A stretch of DNA of 42,769 nt, taken from positions 1 to 42,769 of the forward strand of contig JAFRDM010000059.1 of the NCBI GenBank assembly GCA_017403885.1, given 5' to 3'. Made by a program: the position numbers and the translations under genes. The stretch comes from Oscillospiraceae bacterium (GTDB lineage Bacteria; Bacillota; Clostridia; Oscillospirales; Oscillospiraceae). The notes under the pieces are model-generated. The model had not been told where the DNA came from. It searched no databases and saw only the letters and a program-made list of their open reading frames with translations. The stretch's first letter is position 1; every line of letters begins with the position of its first letter. This document shows, one piece after another, positions 7,109 through 15,020 of this stretch.

Positions 7109-7855
7109 ATGAAGAAAACGATAACGGCGGCGCTCTGCGCCCTGCTGACCCTTGTGATGATCCCTGCGCTGGCCGGCTGCGGCGCGGCGGCGGCCGTAAG
7201 CGCCCCTGCGGCGGCTGAGGCGCAGATCACGGTATCGGCCTCCTCCACCGTGCGCCTGACGCCGGATAAAGCCAGCGTCTTCTTCGGCGTGACGACGCAG
7301 GAGACGAGCGCGGACGAGGCGCAGAAGAAGAACGGCGAGGCCGTGGCGCGCGTGATCGCGACGCTGACAGAGCGCGGCGTCGAGGAAAAGAGTATCCGCA
7401 CCGTCGATTACGGTCTCTACCCGCAGTATGACTGGTCCGAGGACGACGGACAGCGCATCATCGGCTACAACGCCACCACCTCCCTGTCCGTAGAGGATCA
7501 GGATATCGAGGATCTGGGCAAGCTGCTCTCGGCCTGCGTGGCCGCGGGGATCAACCGCGTCGACTATGTCAGCTTCCTGTGCAGCGGCTATGACGAGGCC
7601 TATCGGCAGGCGCTCGCACAGGCTGTGGCGCTCTCTCACGACAAAGCCGCCGCGCTGGCGGCCGCCGCCGGGAAGAAGCTGGGCGATCCACTCTCCGTCA
7701 CCGAGGGCTGGCATGACACCTCCGCCCGCTACGCCAAAAACGCTGAGGTCCCCACCGCCGTCATGGAGCAGGCCATGGACGCCGCCGGACCGATCTTTCA
7801 GCCGGGCGAGAGCGAGATCACGGCCAGCGTGACGGTTTGCTATGGAATGAAATAA
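7109..7855 (+). CDS. SIMPL domain-containing (DUF541) lipoprotein
   Basis: A 248-residue secreted protein. The N-terminus is a lipoprotein signal peptide with lipobox ALAGC (Cys24), followed by an Ala-rich linker. From about residue 38 the body matches the SIMPL/DUF541 family: ITVSASSTVRLTPDKASVFF, then repeated strand-helix units with AQKKNGEAVARVIATLTERG and GYNATTSLSVEDQDIEDLGKL. The family (YggE, BP26-like proteins) is periplasmic or extracytoplasmic; its biochemical role is unsettled, with links to oxidative stress and oligomeric assemblies in some species. GGAGG lies 14 bases before the ATG. It is monocistronic, ending at the terminator near 7933. Confidence 0.92.
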   Translation: MKKTITAALCALLTLVMIPALAGCGAAAAVSAPAAAEAQITVSASSTVRLTPDKASVFFGVTTQETSADEAQKKNGEAVARVIATLTERGVEEKSIRTVDYGLYPQYDWSEDDGQRIIGYNATTSLSVEDQDIEDLGKLLSACVAAGINRVDYVSFLCSGYDEAYRQALAQAVALSHDKAAALAAAAGKKLGDPLSVTEGWHDTSARYAKNAEVPTAVMEQAMDAAGPIFQPGESEITASVTVCYGMK

Positions 7856-7932
7856 GCCTTCTGCGGGAGCCGCACGAGAGCGGTCTGCCTTTTGGCTTGA
7901 ATATTATGTAAACTTTATTCCTATCTCAAAAG

Positions 7933-7963
7933 CCTCTTTTGCCCTCTGACAAAAGAGGTTTTT
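7933..7963 (+). terminator. Terminator after the SIMPL gene
   Basis: Stem CCTCTTTTG (7933-7941) pairs with CAAAAGAGG (7950-7958), eight-base loop, followed by five T residues. Confidence 0.85.
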
Positions 7964-7964
7964 G

Positions 7965-7993
7965 TTGTCCGTCCGCGCCGCGCATGGTATAAT
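7965..7993 (+). promoter_or_regulatory. Promoter for the flavodoxin remnant and acetyltransferase
   Basis: TTGTCC (7965-7970), 17-base spacer, TATAAT (7988-7993). The start point would be near 8000, leaving a leader of about 80 bases before the ATG at 8079. Confidence 0.65.
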
Positions 7994-8078
7994 AAGCCGG
8001 TAGATCGAAACACGCCGCCCCCGCACAGCGCGGGAGCCGGACAGGCCGCCCGACAGCACGCCGCAAGGAGGAAACGAC

Positions 8079-8246
8079 ATGAAGATCCCTGTTCTCAACG
8101 GAAGCCCCAGGCGGGAGAAGAGCGACGTCATGCACATCACCCGCGCCTTTCTCGAGGGGACGTGCGAGCCCGCCCTGCTCGCCGGGATCCGTACGCCGAC
8201 GATCCCGGAGGAGCAGTACGCCGCCATCGTGAACGCGGGGGTATGA
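8079..8246 (+). pseudogene. Internally deleted flavodoxin-family NAD(P)H-dependent oxidoreductase
   Basis: A 55-codon frame with a strong ribosome binding site (AAGGAGG) and promoter. It begins MKIPVLNGSPRREKSDVMHI, the typical N-terminus of flavodoxin-like FMN reductases (flavin-phosphate loop NGSPR). After about 27 residues it jumps to TPTIPEEQYAAIVNAG, which resembles the C-terminal end of the same family. Intact members are usually 200-300 residues, so most of the gene was removed by an in-frame deletion. The stop codon TGA overlaps the start of the next gene (ATGA). The product cannot bind FMN as a full fold. The frame may survive because its translation drives the acetyltransferase. Confidence 0.7.
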
Positions 8247-8782
8247 GCATGGCGGAGCAAACCGGCGCGTCCGCCGCGCTGCGCCTCGAAACGCCGCGGC
8301 TGCTGATCACGCCCCTGCGGGCGGAGGACAGAGAGGACTATTTCATCAACATCTCGCACGACAGACGGGTGCTCGAGACCTTCATCTGCCGCTATGCGGA
8401 GAGCCTTGAGGACTTCGATTTCGCCCCGTATCTCGAAAATGAAGGCCTTTTTGCGATCCGTCTGAGAGAGACGGAGAGGCTCGTCGGCATCATACTGTTC
8501 TTCGACGGGGACGGCCGCTCCTGCGAGATCGGCTACGGACTCGGCTCGGCTTACTGGGGCCGCGGCTGCGCCACGGAAGCCGTGGGACGCTTTCTCGCAT
8601 ATCTCCTCGGCGAAAAAGGATTCGAGACCGTGCGCGCCTCGTTCTTTTCGGGCAACGAGGCCTCGCGCCGCGTGATGGAAAAGTGCGGCATGCGCTTTGA
8701 CCGCGTCTCGGAAAAGGAGCTCAGCTATCTCGGCGTCGAGCGCGATCTCATCTATTACGTCATCGGGAAAAACGCTCGCTGA
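8243..8782 (+). CDS. GNAT family N-acetyltransferase (RimJ/RimL-like)
   Basis: A 179-residue cytosolic enzyme of the acetyl-CoA-dependent GNAT superfamily. It begins with LRLETPRLLITPLRAEDRED, typical of the RimJ/RimL subgroup. It carries the central strand IGYGLGSAYWGRGCATEAVG; the WGRGCATEA part is the acetyl-CoA pyrophosphate-binding motif (Q/R-x-x-G-x-G/A). The C-terminal NEASRRVMEKCGMRFD is motif B, then Tyr-rich strands. The substrate is not predictable; it could be a ribosomal protein, an antibiotic-like amine or another small amine. The ATG at 8243 overlaps the upstream TGA by ATGA; a second ATG two codons later is possible. It is followed by a strong shared terminator. Confidence 0.9.
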   Translation: MSMAEQTGASAALRLETPRLLITPLRAEDREDYFINISHDRRVLETFICRYAESLEDFDFAPYLENEGLFAIRLRETERLVGIILFFDGDGRSCEIGYGLGSAYWGRGCATEAVGRFLAYLLGEKGFETVRASFFSGNEASRRVMEKCGMRFDRVSEKELSYLGVERDLIYYVIGKNAR

Positions 8783-8796
8783 AAACATGGCGCGAA

Positions 8797-8833
8797 AAAG
8801 CAGGCCGACGGGAGGACCCGTCGGCCTGCTTTG
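8797..8833. terminator. Bidirectional terminator between the acetyltransferase and mgtC
   Basis: A perfect 14-bp stem (8799-8812 with 8817-8830) and four-base loop. A run of A precedes it and TTTG follows, so it can stop transcription from both converging genes. Confidence 0.85.
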
Positions 8834-8846
8834 ACATGCTTTTCCT

Positions 8847-9575
8847 TTATCGGATCGGGTTATTGCTGGCGCTGAGGACCTCCTCGTGCGCCTCCATGAA
8901 GGCCTTCATCTCCGCATAGGTGAGCTCTGTGCGGCGCAGCACCGTCAGGTCGTATTCGGTGGTGCCGTCCTTGCGGCGGTTGACCTTGCTGTCCGTCACC
9001 TGCACGCCCCATTCGTCGAGCTGCTTGTGCAGCGACTGGTTGAACTCATAGCCGTTCTTCACCGTAAACTGCAATCGGTTGGCGGCATAGGAGTCCGATC
9101 CGATCGCGAAGCGGTGCGTCACGATCTGCATCACGCTGATCAGCAGCGTGACAAAGAAGGCCAGCAGATACAAACCCGCGCCCGCCGCGAGACCGATGCC
9201 GGCGGTCGCCCACAGGCCGGCCGCGGTGGACAGGCCCTTGATCGTTCCGCCGTTTTTGAAGATCACGCCCGCGCCGAGAAAGCTGATGCCGCTGACGACC
9301 TGGGCCGCGACGCGGGCCGGGTCGGCCGAGCGCATGACGCCCAGCGTGCCGTCCCCGAAGCGCGCCAGATCGGCGAAGCCGTATTTTGAAACGATCATGA
9401 ACAGCGCGGCGCCGCAGCTGACCAGGATGTGCGTGCGGACTCCCGCCTCCTTGAAGCGCTTGCTGCGCTCCCATCCGACGATGGCGCCGAGGATAAAGGC
9501 GACCAGAATGTGCAGAAAGAGCGTCAGATATTGCTGTATCCCGATATTCTCGATCAGCCGTTCCGTAAGGCCCAT
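8847..9575 (-). CDS. MgtC/SapB family membrane protein
   Basis: A 242-residue inner-membrane protein. The N-terminal part (about residues 15-160) has four to five hydrophobic helices and the family signatures LGAIVGWERSKRFKEAGVRTH, LVSCGAALFMIVS, QVVSGISFLGAGVIFKNGGTI and GLSTAAGLWATAGIGLAAG. The soluble C-terminal part (about 165-242) has the beta-alpha-beta layout of an ACT-like domain. In enteric pathogens MgtC supports growth at low magnesium by restraining the F-ATPase; in Gram-positive anaerobes the role is unknown and some homologues are annotated as Mg2+ transporters. The start is supported by GGAAAGGAG upstream. The leader of about 55 bases is too short for an M-box riboswitch. Confidence 0.93.
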   Translation of the reverse strand: MGLTERLIENIGIQQYLTLFLHILVAFILGAIVGWERSKRFKEAGVRTHILVSCGAALFMIVSKYGFADLARFGDGTLGVMRSADPARVAAQVVSGISFLGAGVIFKNGGTIKGLSTAAGLWATAGIGLAAGAGLYLLAFFVTLLISVMQIVTHRFAIGSDSYAANRLQFTVKNGYEFNQSLHKQLDEWGVQVTDSKVNRRKDGTTEYDLTVLRRTELTYAEMKAFMEAHEEVLSASNNPIR

Positions 9576-9634
9576 GTTGTCTTCTCCTTTCCCTCGCCGC
9601 GAGACGTGCAGCGGATCGATCCCTGTTTTTATCT

Positions 9635-9663
9635 ATAATAGCTTTCTTTTCGTCTCTGTGCAA
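9635..9663 (-). promoter_or_regulatory. Promoter for the mgtC-like gene
   Basis: On the minus strand: TTGCAC (9663-9658), 17-base spacer, TATTAT (9640-9635). Between this and the moaE stop (9664-9717) only a weak 5-bp hairpin followed by T residues is visible; it may end the moa operon. Confidence 0.6.
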
Positions 9664-9717
9664 GACCGAGACAGGCAAGTATATGCGCGCAAAAGACAAA
9701 AAAGGAGCGTGTTTCCT

Positions 9718-10104
9718 TCAGTACAGCTCTTTTTCGAGGACGCACTCGTTCTTGATCTCGCCGACGAGGCTTTGCAGCGCGTCGATCACGTGCGGGCGGA
9801 TGTCGCCGCCGATGAGCACAAGCATGATGTCGTCTCCGACGGAGAGCCTGCCCTCGTTGAGCCACACGCGCACGTGGAAGATCCCGGGCAGGGCCTTCGC
9901 GCGCTCGATCGCGGCGGCAAGCTTTTCGCGGTCGTAGGAGAAGAGCATCCCCTCCACGTCTGCCCTGCGCTCCTCGCCGCGGCGCACCCCGGCCTTGGGC
10001 GCGGCGCGCACGACGCCGTTGTGGAACAGATACATGCCGTTTTCCCCTGCTTCGGGGGAGCTCTTCGCCTCAAGGATCCATTCATCCAGCGACGGTCTCT
10101 TCAT
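9718..10104 (-). CDS. moaE: MoaE-like protein (divergent molybdopterin synthase large subunit)
   Basis: Molybdopterin synthase converts cyclic pyranopterin monophosphate to molybdopterin, with MoaD supplying the sulfur. This 128-residue protein keeps the MoaE outline: GMYLFHNGVVRA near the start (strand-GxVR), HVRVWLNEGRLSVGDDIMLVLIGG (compare H-R-x-G-x-L-x-x-G-D), and a C-terminal helix DALQSLVGEIKN that holds a lysine where MoaE has an active-site lysine. It differs from textbook MoaE: IRPHV replaces the HR motif, the terminal PIWK-like segment is VLEK, and it is about 20 residues short. It is the last gene of the moa operon and its ATG overlaps the mogA stop (ATGA). A longer in-frame extension reads out of frame through mogA and is not real. 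No MoaD gene lies in the window. Confidence 0.8.
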   Translation of the reverse strand: MKRPSLDEWILEAKSSPEAGENGMYLFHNGVVRAAPKAGVRRGEERRADVEGMLFSYDREKLAAAIERAKALPGIFHVRVWLNEGRLSVGDDIMLVLIGGDIRPHVIDALQSLVGEIKNECVLEKELY

Positions 10105-10604
10105 TTTGCCGTCCCCGCACAGTCGGCCGAGCCCGAGGAGGCCAGCATGTCCAGCCCGTGCATCAGCGCGTCCATGACCGACAGGATGTTCTCCCTCGCG
10201 GCCGTTTCGCTGCCCGGCAGATTGACGATCAGCGAGCGGCCGCGGATGCCCGCGACGCCCCGCGACAGGCAGCCGCGCGGCGTGATGCGGCAGCTGGCGG
10301 CGCGCATCGCCTCGGGAATGCCCGGGGTCTCGCGCTCGATGACCGTTTTGGTGGCCTCGGGCGTGATGTCGCGCGGGGAAAAGCCCGTTCCGCCCGTGGT
10401 GAGGATCAGCGCGATCTCCAGCTCGTCGGCGCATTTTACCAGCTCGCGCCGGATATCCTCGGCCTCGTCGGGGACGATGGCGCGATAGAGCACCTCCAGC
10501 CCGTACCGTTCGGCGATCGCGCACAGCGCGGGGCCGCTGGTATCCTCCCGCTCGCCGCGAAAGCCCTTGTCGCTTATGGTGATGACTGCCGCCGTATAGC
10601 TCAT
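10101..10604 (-). CDS. mogA: Molybdopterin adenylyltransferase MogA
   Basis: MogA (MogA/MoaB family) adenylates molybdopterin before metal insertion. The 167-residue protein has the expected fold and motifs: AVITISDKGFRGEREDTSGP at the start, then LILTTGGTGFSPRDITPEAT, the nucleotide/MPT-binding signature with TTGGTG, and RGVAGIRGRSLIVNLPGS near the end. The ATG at 10604 overlaps the moaC stop by four bases and is preceded by GGGAGG. A MoaB assignment (a close relative) cannot be excluded by eye. The enzyme serves molybdenum or tungsten cofactor; MoeA, which normally follows in the pathway, is not in this cluster. Confidence 0.93.
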   Translation of the reverse strand: MSYTAAVITISDKGFRGEREDTSGPALCAIAERYGLEVLYRAIVPDEAEDIRRELVKCADELEIALILTTGGTGFSPRDITPEATKTVIERETPGIPEAMRAASCRITPRGCLSRGVAGIRGRSLIVNLPGSETAARENILSVMDALMHGLDMLASSGSADCAGTAK

Positions 10605-11095
10605 GCTTCTCCCTCCCGGTGAAAATCTCCGTGGACGCCGCCCGTCTTGTCCAGCAGGCGTACGTCGGTGATGACCATGTCCTTCTGCACGGCCTTGCAC
10701 ATGTCGTAGACCGTCAGCGCCGCGACGGAGGCCGCCGTCAGCGCCTCCATTTCCACGCCCGTGCGTCCGTCGCAGGAGACGGAAGCGCGGATCTCCACGC
10801 TGCAGCGCTCCTCGTCCAGCGAGAGCGAAAGATCGATCCCGTCGACGAGGATCGGGTGGCACATCGGGATCAGCTCCGGCGTGCGCTTGGCGCCCATCAC
10901 GCCCGCGATCTGCGCCACGGTGAGCACGTCGCCCTTCTTCATCCCGCCGCTGCGGATCAGCTCGAAGGTCTCGCGGCTGACGAGCACGCGCGCCCCGGCC
11001 GTCGCCGTGCGGCGCGTGGGCGGCTTTTCGCCCACGTCCACCATCTTTGCGCGGCCCTGTTCGTTGAAATGGGTAAAATCCCGTCCGTTCTGCAT
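10601..11095 (-). CDS. moaC: Cyclic pyranopterin monophosphate synthase MoaC
   Basis: MoaC converts the MoaA product (3',8-cyclo-GTP) to cyclic pyranopterin monophosphate. The protein has 164 residues, normal length. Diagnostic segments are MVDVGEKPPTRRTATA near the N-terminus, GVMGAKRTPELIPMCHPI with the conserved K-R-T...MCHP motif, and GVEMEALTAASVAALTVYDM followed by CKA, with the catalytic Lys in DMVITDVRLLDKTGG. The start lies 4 bases after the moaA stop. It overlaps mogA by four bases, so the operon is tightly coupled. Confidence 0.97.
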   Translation of the reverse strand: MQNGRDFTHFNEQGRAKMVDVGEKPPTRRTATAGARVLVSRETFELIRSGGMKKGDVLTVAQIAGVMGAKRTPELIPMCHPILVDGIDLSLSLDEERCSVEIRASVSCDGRTGVEMEALTAASVAALTVYDMCKAVQKDMVITDVRLLDKTGGVHGDFHREGEA

Positions 11096-11099
11096 TCTG

Positions 11100-12053
11100 T
11101 CACCCGCCTATCGTGTTCATGCCGCGCCCGGCCCGGCTGCGGCTGGCGTAAGAGAGTTCGCCGTGCCACTCGGGCTTTGCGAGCATCGCCGCGCGGAACT
11201 GCTCGCGCATTTTCTCGCGGTCAAGACCCTTGATCGGGAACTCCTCCTTGCCGTGCAGGCAGGGCTTCAGCTTGCCGTCCGCCGTCAGGCGGATGCGGTT
11301 GCACTCTCCGCAAAAATGGCTTGACAGCGGGCTGATCAGGCCGATCCTGCCCTGTGCGCCGGGCAGGCGGTAAAGCCTGGCCACGCCGCCGTCGGGCCTT
11401 TGCTCCTCCAGCTCCGGCAGCGCCCGCAGCACCCGCTCGCAGGGGATGAAGGCCTCGGGGCCGAACTCGGAGCTCTCGAGCATCGGCATCAGCTCGATAA
11501 AGCGCAGATCCACCGGCCAGCGACGCGTCAGTCCGGCGAGGGAGGCGATCTCGTCGTCGTTGAAGCCGCCGATGAGCACCGCGTTGAGCTTTATTTTTTC
11601 AAAGCCCGTCTCCAGCGCCGTCTCAATGCCGCGCAGGGCGTCGTCCAGCGAGCCGAGACGCGTGATATAGCGATACTTCTCCGCATCCAGCGTGTCGAGA
11701 CTGATGTTCAGCCTGCGCACGCCCGCGTCGCGCAGGGGCTTTGCCATCTGCGGCAGCAGCACGCCGTTGGTCGTCATGCATACTTCCCCGATGCCGGGGA
11801 CGGCGGCTGTCCGTTCGCAGATGGACACGATATTCTTTTTGACGAGCGGCTCGCCGCCCGTGATGCGCAGCTTGTTGATCCCCAGCTCCGCGGCCGTCTC
11901 GACGGCGAGGACGATCTCCTCCTCCGTGAGCATGTCCGTGTGCGGCTTTTTGCACACGCCGTCCGCTCCCATGCAGTAGCGGCAGCGCAGATTGCACAGC
12001 TCCGTCACCGACAGGCGCAGATAGGTGATGTTTCTTCCGTAGCGATCCAGCAT
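11100..12053 (-). CDS. moaA: GTP 3',8-cyclase MoaA
   Basis: A radical SAM enzyme that cyclises GTP as the first step of molybdopterin synthesis. In 317 residues it has the N-terminal cluster motif with Cys20, Cys24 and Cys27 (CNLRCRYC), the SAM-site segment RITGGEPLVKK, MTTNG, and LNISLDTLDAEKY. The second [4Fe-4S] site is CGECNRIRLTADGKLKPCL near the C-terminus. It ends in GMNTIGG, matching the essential C-terminal GG tail. It is the first gene of moaA-moaC-mogA-moaE, with a good promoter at 12091-12119 and a GGTGAG ribosome binding site. All landmark residues are present, so it should be active. Confidence 0.98.
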   Translation of the reverse strand: MLDRYGRNITYLRLSVTELCNLRCRYCMGADGVCKKPHTDMLTEEEIVLAVETAAELGINKLRITGGEPLVKKNIVSICERTAAVPGIGEVCMTTNGVLLPQMAKPLRDAGVRRLNISLDTLDAEKYRYITRLGSLDDALRGIETALETGFEKIKLNAVLIGGFNDDEIASLAGLTRRWPVDLRFIELMPMLESSEFGPEAFIPCERVLRALPELEEQRPDGGVARLYRLPGAQGRIGLISPLSSHFCGECNRIRLTADGKLKPCLHGKEEFPIKGLDREKMREQFRAAMLAKPEWHGELSYASRSRAGRGMNTIGG

Positions 12054-12090
12054 GTTTTCTCACCGGGCTTTCCGAGAAAATAACGGTATT

Positions 12091-12119
12091 ATTTTACGCC
12101 GCCGCGCTCTCCGCGTCAA
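12091..12119 (-). promoter_or_regulatory. Promoter of the moa operon
   Basis: On the minus strand: TTGACG (12119-12114), 17-base spacer, TAAAAT (12096-12091). The start near 12084 gives a leader of about 30 bases, too short for a Moco/Tuco riboswitch. Confidence 0.65.
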
Positions 12120-12137
12120 GCGAAAAGGCGGCGCGGG

Positions 12138-12638
12138 TCATGATCTCCGTTTCAGCCGGGAAAACAGCCGGCCGCGCACGAAGGGATCGGCCGCGGTGTT
12201 GCGGTAGCGCCGCCGCACGCCGCGCACGTAGCCGAACATCAGCCGCTGGCGCGCGTCCCCGGTGTCGTAAGTGAATACGTCGACGACGCCGCAGTGCTTT
12301 TCCAGCGCCCTGCGGTCAAAGAGCAGCGTCGTCAGGTGCCGCATATAGCCTGCGTAACCCTGCGTCCAGAAATAGGCGTTGGCGTGGTAGGCGATCTCTT
12401 TCGCGACACAGCGCTCGGTGAAGAGGAAGTCTCTTCCATAGCGCCGCCGATAGGCTTTGCAGAGCGCGGCGCTCATCAGCCGATAGGCTCTCGCAGCGCC
12501 GAGCGTGCGGATCGCGCGGTCCCAGCGCTTCGTCTCGCCCCGCAGGTCGATCGCGAAGCCCTGCCAGGTCATGCGGCTGTTCCGTTTGACGAGCCGGCCC
12601 AGCGCCGCGCGCGCGAAAAGCGATGAAAGGATCTTCAT
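12138..12638 (-). CDS. Hypothetical protein, basic, unknown function
   Basis: A 166-residue, strongly basic protein (many Arg/Lys) with no signal peptide or membrane helix. The ATG at 12638 has AGGAGG six bases upstream; in-frame starts further upstream lack one. Visible landmarks are NSRMTWQGFAIDLRGETKRW, a Tyr/Arg-rich middle with CKAYRRRYGRDFLFTERCVA, and the segment EIAYHANAYFWTQGYAGYMR with two aromatics and a His. I recall similar proteins only as hypothetical in Oscillospiraceae-type genomes. The charge suggests nucleic-acid or ribosome contact, but no known domain is recognised. It lies downstream of the Ig-repeat gene (148-base gap with a terminator-like hairpin) and probably has its own expression. 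Confidence 0.75.
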   Translation of the reverse strand: MKILSSLFARAALGRLVKRNSRMTWQGFAIDLRGETKRWDRAIRTLGAARAYRLMSAALCKAYRRRYGRDFLFTERCVAKEIAYHANAYFWTQGYAGYMRHLTTLLFDRRALEKHCGVVDVFTYDTGDARQRLMFGYVRGVRRRYRNTAADPFVRGRLFSRLKRRS

Positions 12639-12729
12639 GCCCGTCCTCCTGTCGTCCCATTCTTTTCCACCATCATAAATGCCGCGCAGGAAAAAGTCAA
12701 CCGAGCGGCTGCCATGCCGGCATGAAAGA

Positions 12730-12759
12730 GCGCCTGTCCGCACATTTGCGGACAGGCGC
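12730..12759 (-). terminator. Terminator-like hairpin after the Ig-repeat gene
   Basis: A perfect 13-bp stem (12730-12742 with 12747-12759) and four-base loop, about 28 bases after the Ig-repeat stop on the minus strand. The following minus-strand tail TCTTTCAT is only moderately U-rich, so some read-through to the downstream gene is possible. Confidence 0.65.
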
Positions 12760-12786
12760 CCGGGAAAGCTGTATTAAGGCTCTCTG

Positions 12787-15020
12787 TCAATTCACCGTCA
12801 GGGTGGCGGCATTGGAGATCGTGGTGCCGTTGGCGTTCTTTACAAGACAGCGGTACTGATAGCCATTCCGGTAGCTTTCGGCTGTGACGGAGAAGCTTGC
12901 CGTCGTCGCGGTGGCCGCTGAGCTGTTCCCCCATTCTCCGGAGGAATTGACACGGAATTGCCACTGATAGCTCGTCGCGTTGCTCGCAACCACCTTGAAT
13001 GTCACGGTCGAACCCGCCGAGGCAGTCTGGCTCTTCGGCTGCGTCGTGATCGTCGGCTTCCCGCCGCCCGTCACCGTCAGCGTCGCCGCGTTCGACGTAA
13101 CGCTGCCGTTCGCGTTCTTTACCAGACAGCGGTACTGATAGCCATTCCGGTAACTTTCGGCTGTGACGGAGAAGTTTGCCGTCGTCGCACTTGCCGCCGA
13201 GCTGTCCCCCCACTCGCCGGAGGAATTGATGCGGAATTGCCACTGATAGCTCGTCGCGCCGCTCGCAACTACCTTGAATGTCACAGTCGTGCCGGGGGCC
13301 GCTGTCTGGCTCTTCGGCTGGGTCGTAATCGTCGGCTTCCCGCCGCCCGTCACCGTCAGCGTCGCCGCGTTCGACGTAACGCTGCCGTTCGCGTTCGACA
13401 CCTTGCAGCGGTACTGATACCCGTTGCGGTGCATCTCCGCGGTGATTGAGAGCGTCGCCGTCTTCGCGCCCGTCGCACTGCTGTCGTTCCAGCTGTCCGT
13501 GCTCGACGCGCGGTACTGCCACTGATAGCTCGTCGCCCCCGTCGCCGCCACGGTAAACTTCGCCGTTGTGCCCGCCGCCGCGCTCTTGTTCGTCGGCTGC
13601 GTCGTGATTGTCGGCTTCGATCCGCCCGTCACCGTCAGTGTAGCCGCGTTCGACGTCACAGTGCCGTTCGCGTTCGACACCTTGCAGCGGTACTGATAGC
13701 CGTTGCGGTGTGTCTCGGCCGATATTGAGAGTGTCGCTGTCTTGGCCCCGGTCGCAGCGCTGTCATTCCAACTGCCGCTGCTGCTCGTGCGGTACTGCCA
13801 CTGATAGCTCGTAGCGCCCGTCGCCGCCACGGTGAACTTCGCCGTTGTGCCCGCCGCCGCGCTTTTGTTCGACGGCTGCGTCGTAATCGTCGGCTTCGCC
13901 CCGCCCGTCACCGTCAGCGTCGCCGCGTTCGAAATCACAGTGCCGCTCGCGTTCGACACCTTGCAGCGGTACTTGTACCCGTTGCGGTAGCTCTCCGCCG
14001 TGACGGAGAGCGTCGCGGTCTTCGCGCCGGTGCCGCTGCTGTTCTTCCAGCCGTCGGTGCTCGATGCGTAATACTGCCACTGGTAGCCTGTCGCGCCAGT
14101 CGCCGCCACGGTAAACTTCGCCGTCGCGCCCACCGCCGCGCTTTTGTTCGACGGCTGCGCCGTGATCGTCGGCTTGGAGGAGCTCGTCACCGTCAGCGTC
14201 GCCCCGTTGGAATAGGTCGTTCCGTTCGCGTTCGACACCGCGCAGCGGAACTGATACCCGTTCCTCGCAGTTGTTGCTGGAACGGTCATCGTCGCGGATT
14301 TCAGCCCCGAATAGGCCGTGCTCGTGATATTCGCCCAGGTGCCGCTGTTCCCCGTGCGATACTGCCACTGATAGCTCGTCGCGCCTGTCGCCGTCACCTT
14401 GAAGGTCGCGTTTGTTCCCGCAGCCGCCGTCTTGTTGCTCGGGTGCGCCGTGATCGTCGGCTTGGAGGCGCTCGTTACCGTCAGCGTCGCCCCGTTGGAA
14501 TAGGTCGTTCCTTTTGCGTTTGACACCGCGCAGCGGAACTGATACCCGTTCCTCGCAGTTGTCGCCGGAACGGTCTTCGTCGCGGATTTCAGCCCCGAAT
14601 AGGCCGTGCTCGTGATGTTCGCCCAAGTGCCGCTGCTGCTCGTGCGATACTGCCACTGGTAGCTCGTCGCATTGCTCGCTGCCACGGAGAACTTCGCCGT
14701 CGTACCTGCAGCCGCAGTCTTGTTCGAGGGCTGGGAGGTGATCGTCGGCTTGCTGGTCACGTTCACCGTCAGTATACCCTTCCAGCTTTGTTCCTCTCCG
14801 TAGCTGTTTGACACAAAGCAGCAGTATTCCACTCCGTCTCGGGCCGCCGTCGCCGGCACTTTCATCGTCGCGCTCTTCGCGCCGGTGATATCGCTCGCCG
14901 TGACGTTGAGCCAGTCCTCTTTGCTTTCACTCCAGTACTTCCACTGATAATCGGTCGCGCACATCACTGAGACCGAGAACGTCGCGGTAGCTCCCTGATC
15001 GACGGTCACATCCGCGGGAT
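12787..15020 (-). repeat. Tandem array of eight Ig-domain coding repeats (period about 275-290 bp)
   Basis: The coding repeats are not only similar in protein but nearly identical in DNA between neighbours. Examples are the two copies near the 3' end of the gene (about 12790-13060 and 13060-13340), the pair at about 13340-13900, and the pair at about 14180-14740. The outermost N-terminal copy (about 14760-15020) is the most divergent. This pattern points to duplication in pairs and ongoing gene conversion. Such arrays are prone to length change and to assembly collapse. Confidence 0.85.

Noticed and set aside
6653-7714. Minus-strand frame containing two GFEPTT motifs
   Set aside because: Antisense tRNA sequence gives this well-known false peptide; the two copies reflect the tRNA and its T-arm fragment.
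9576-9634. Magnesium riboswitch upstream of the mgtC-like gene
   Set aside because: The leader from the predicted start is only about 55 bases, far shorter than an M-box, and no matching core is seen.
9718-10524. Apparent 268-residue fusion of MoaE with an N-terminal extension
   Set aside because: The extension overlaps mogA in another frame and is Arg/His/Gly-rich noise. The ATG at 10104 in the ATGA overlap is the real start.
12787-15020. Regular repeats suggesting a CRISPR or satellite array
   Set aside because: The period is about 280 bp and in phase with Ig-like protein domains; there are no short repeats with unique spacers.
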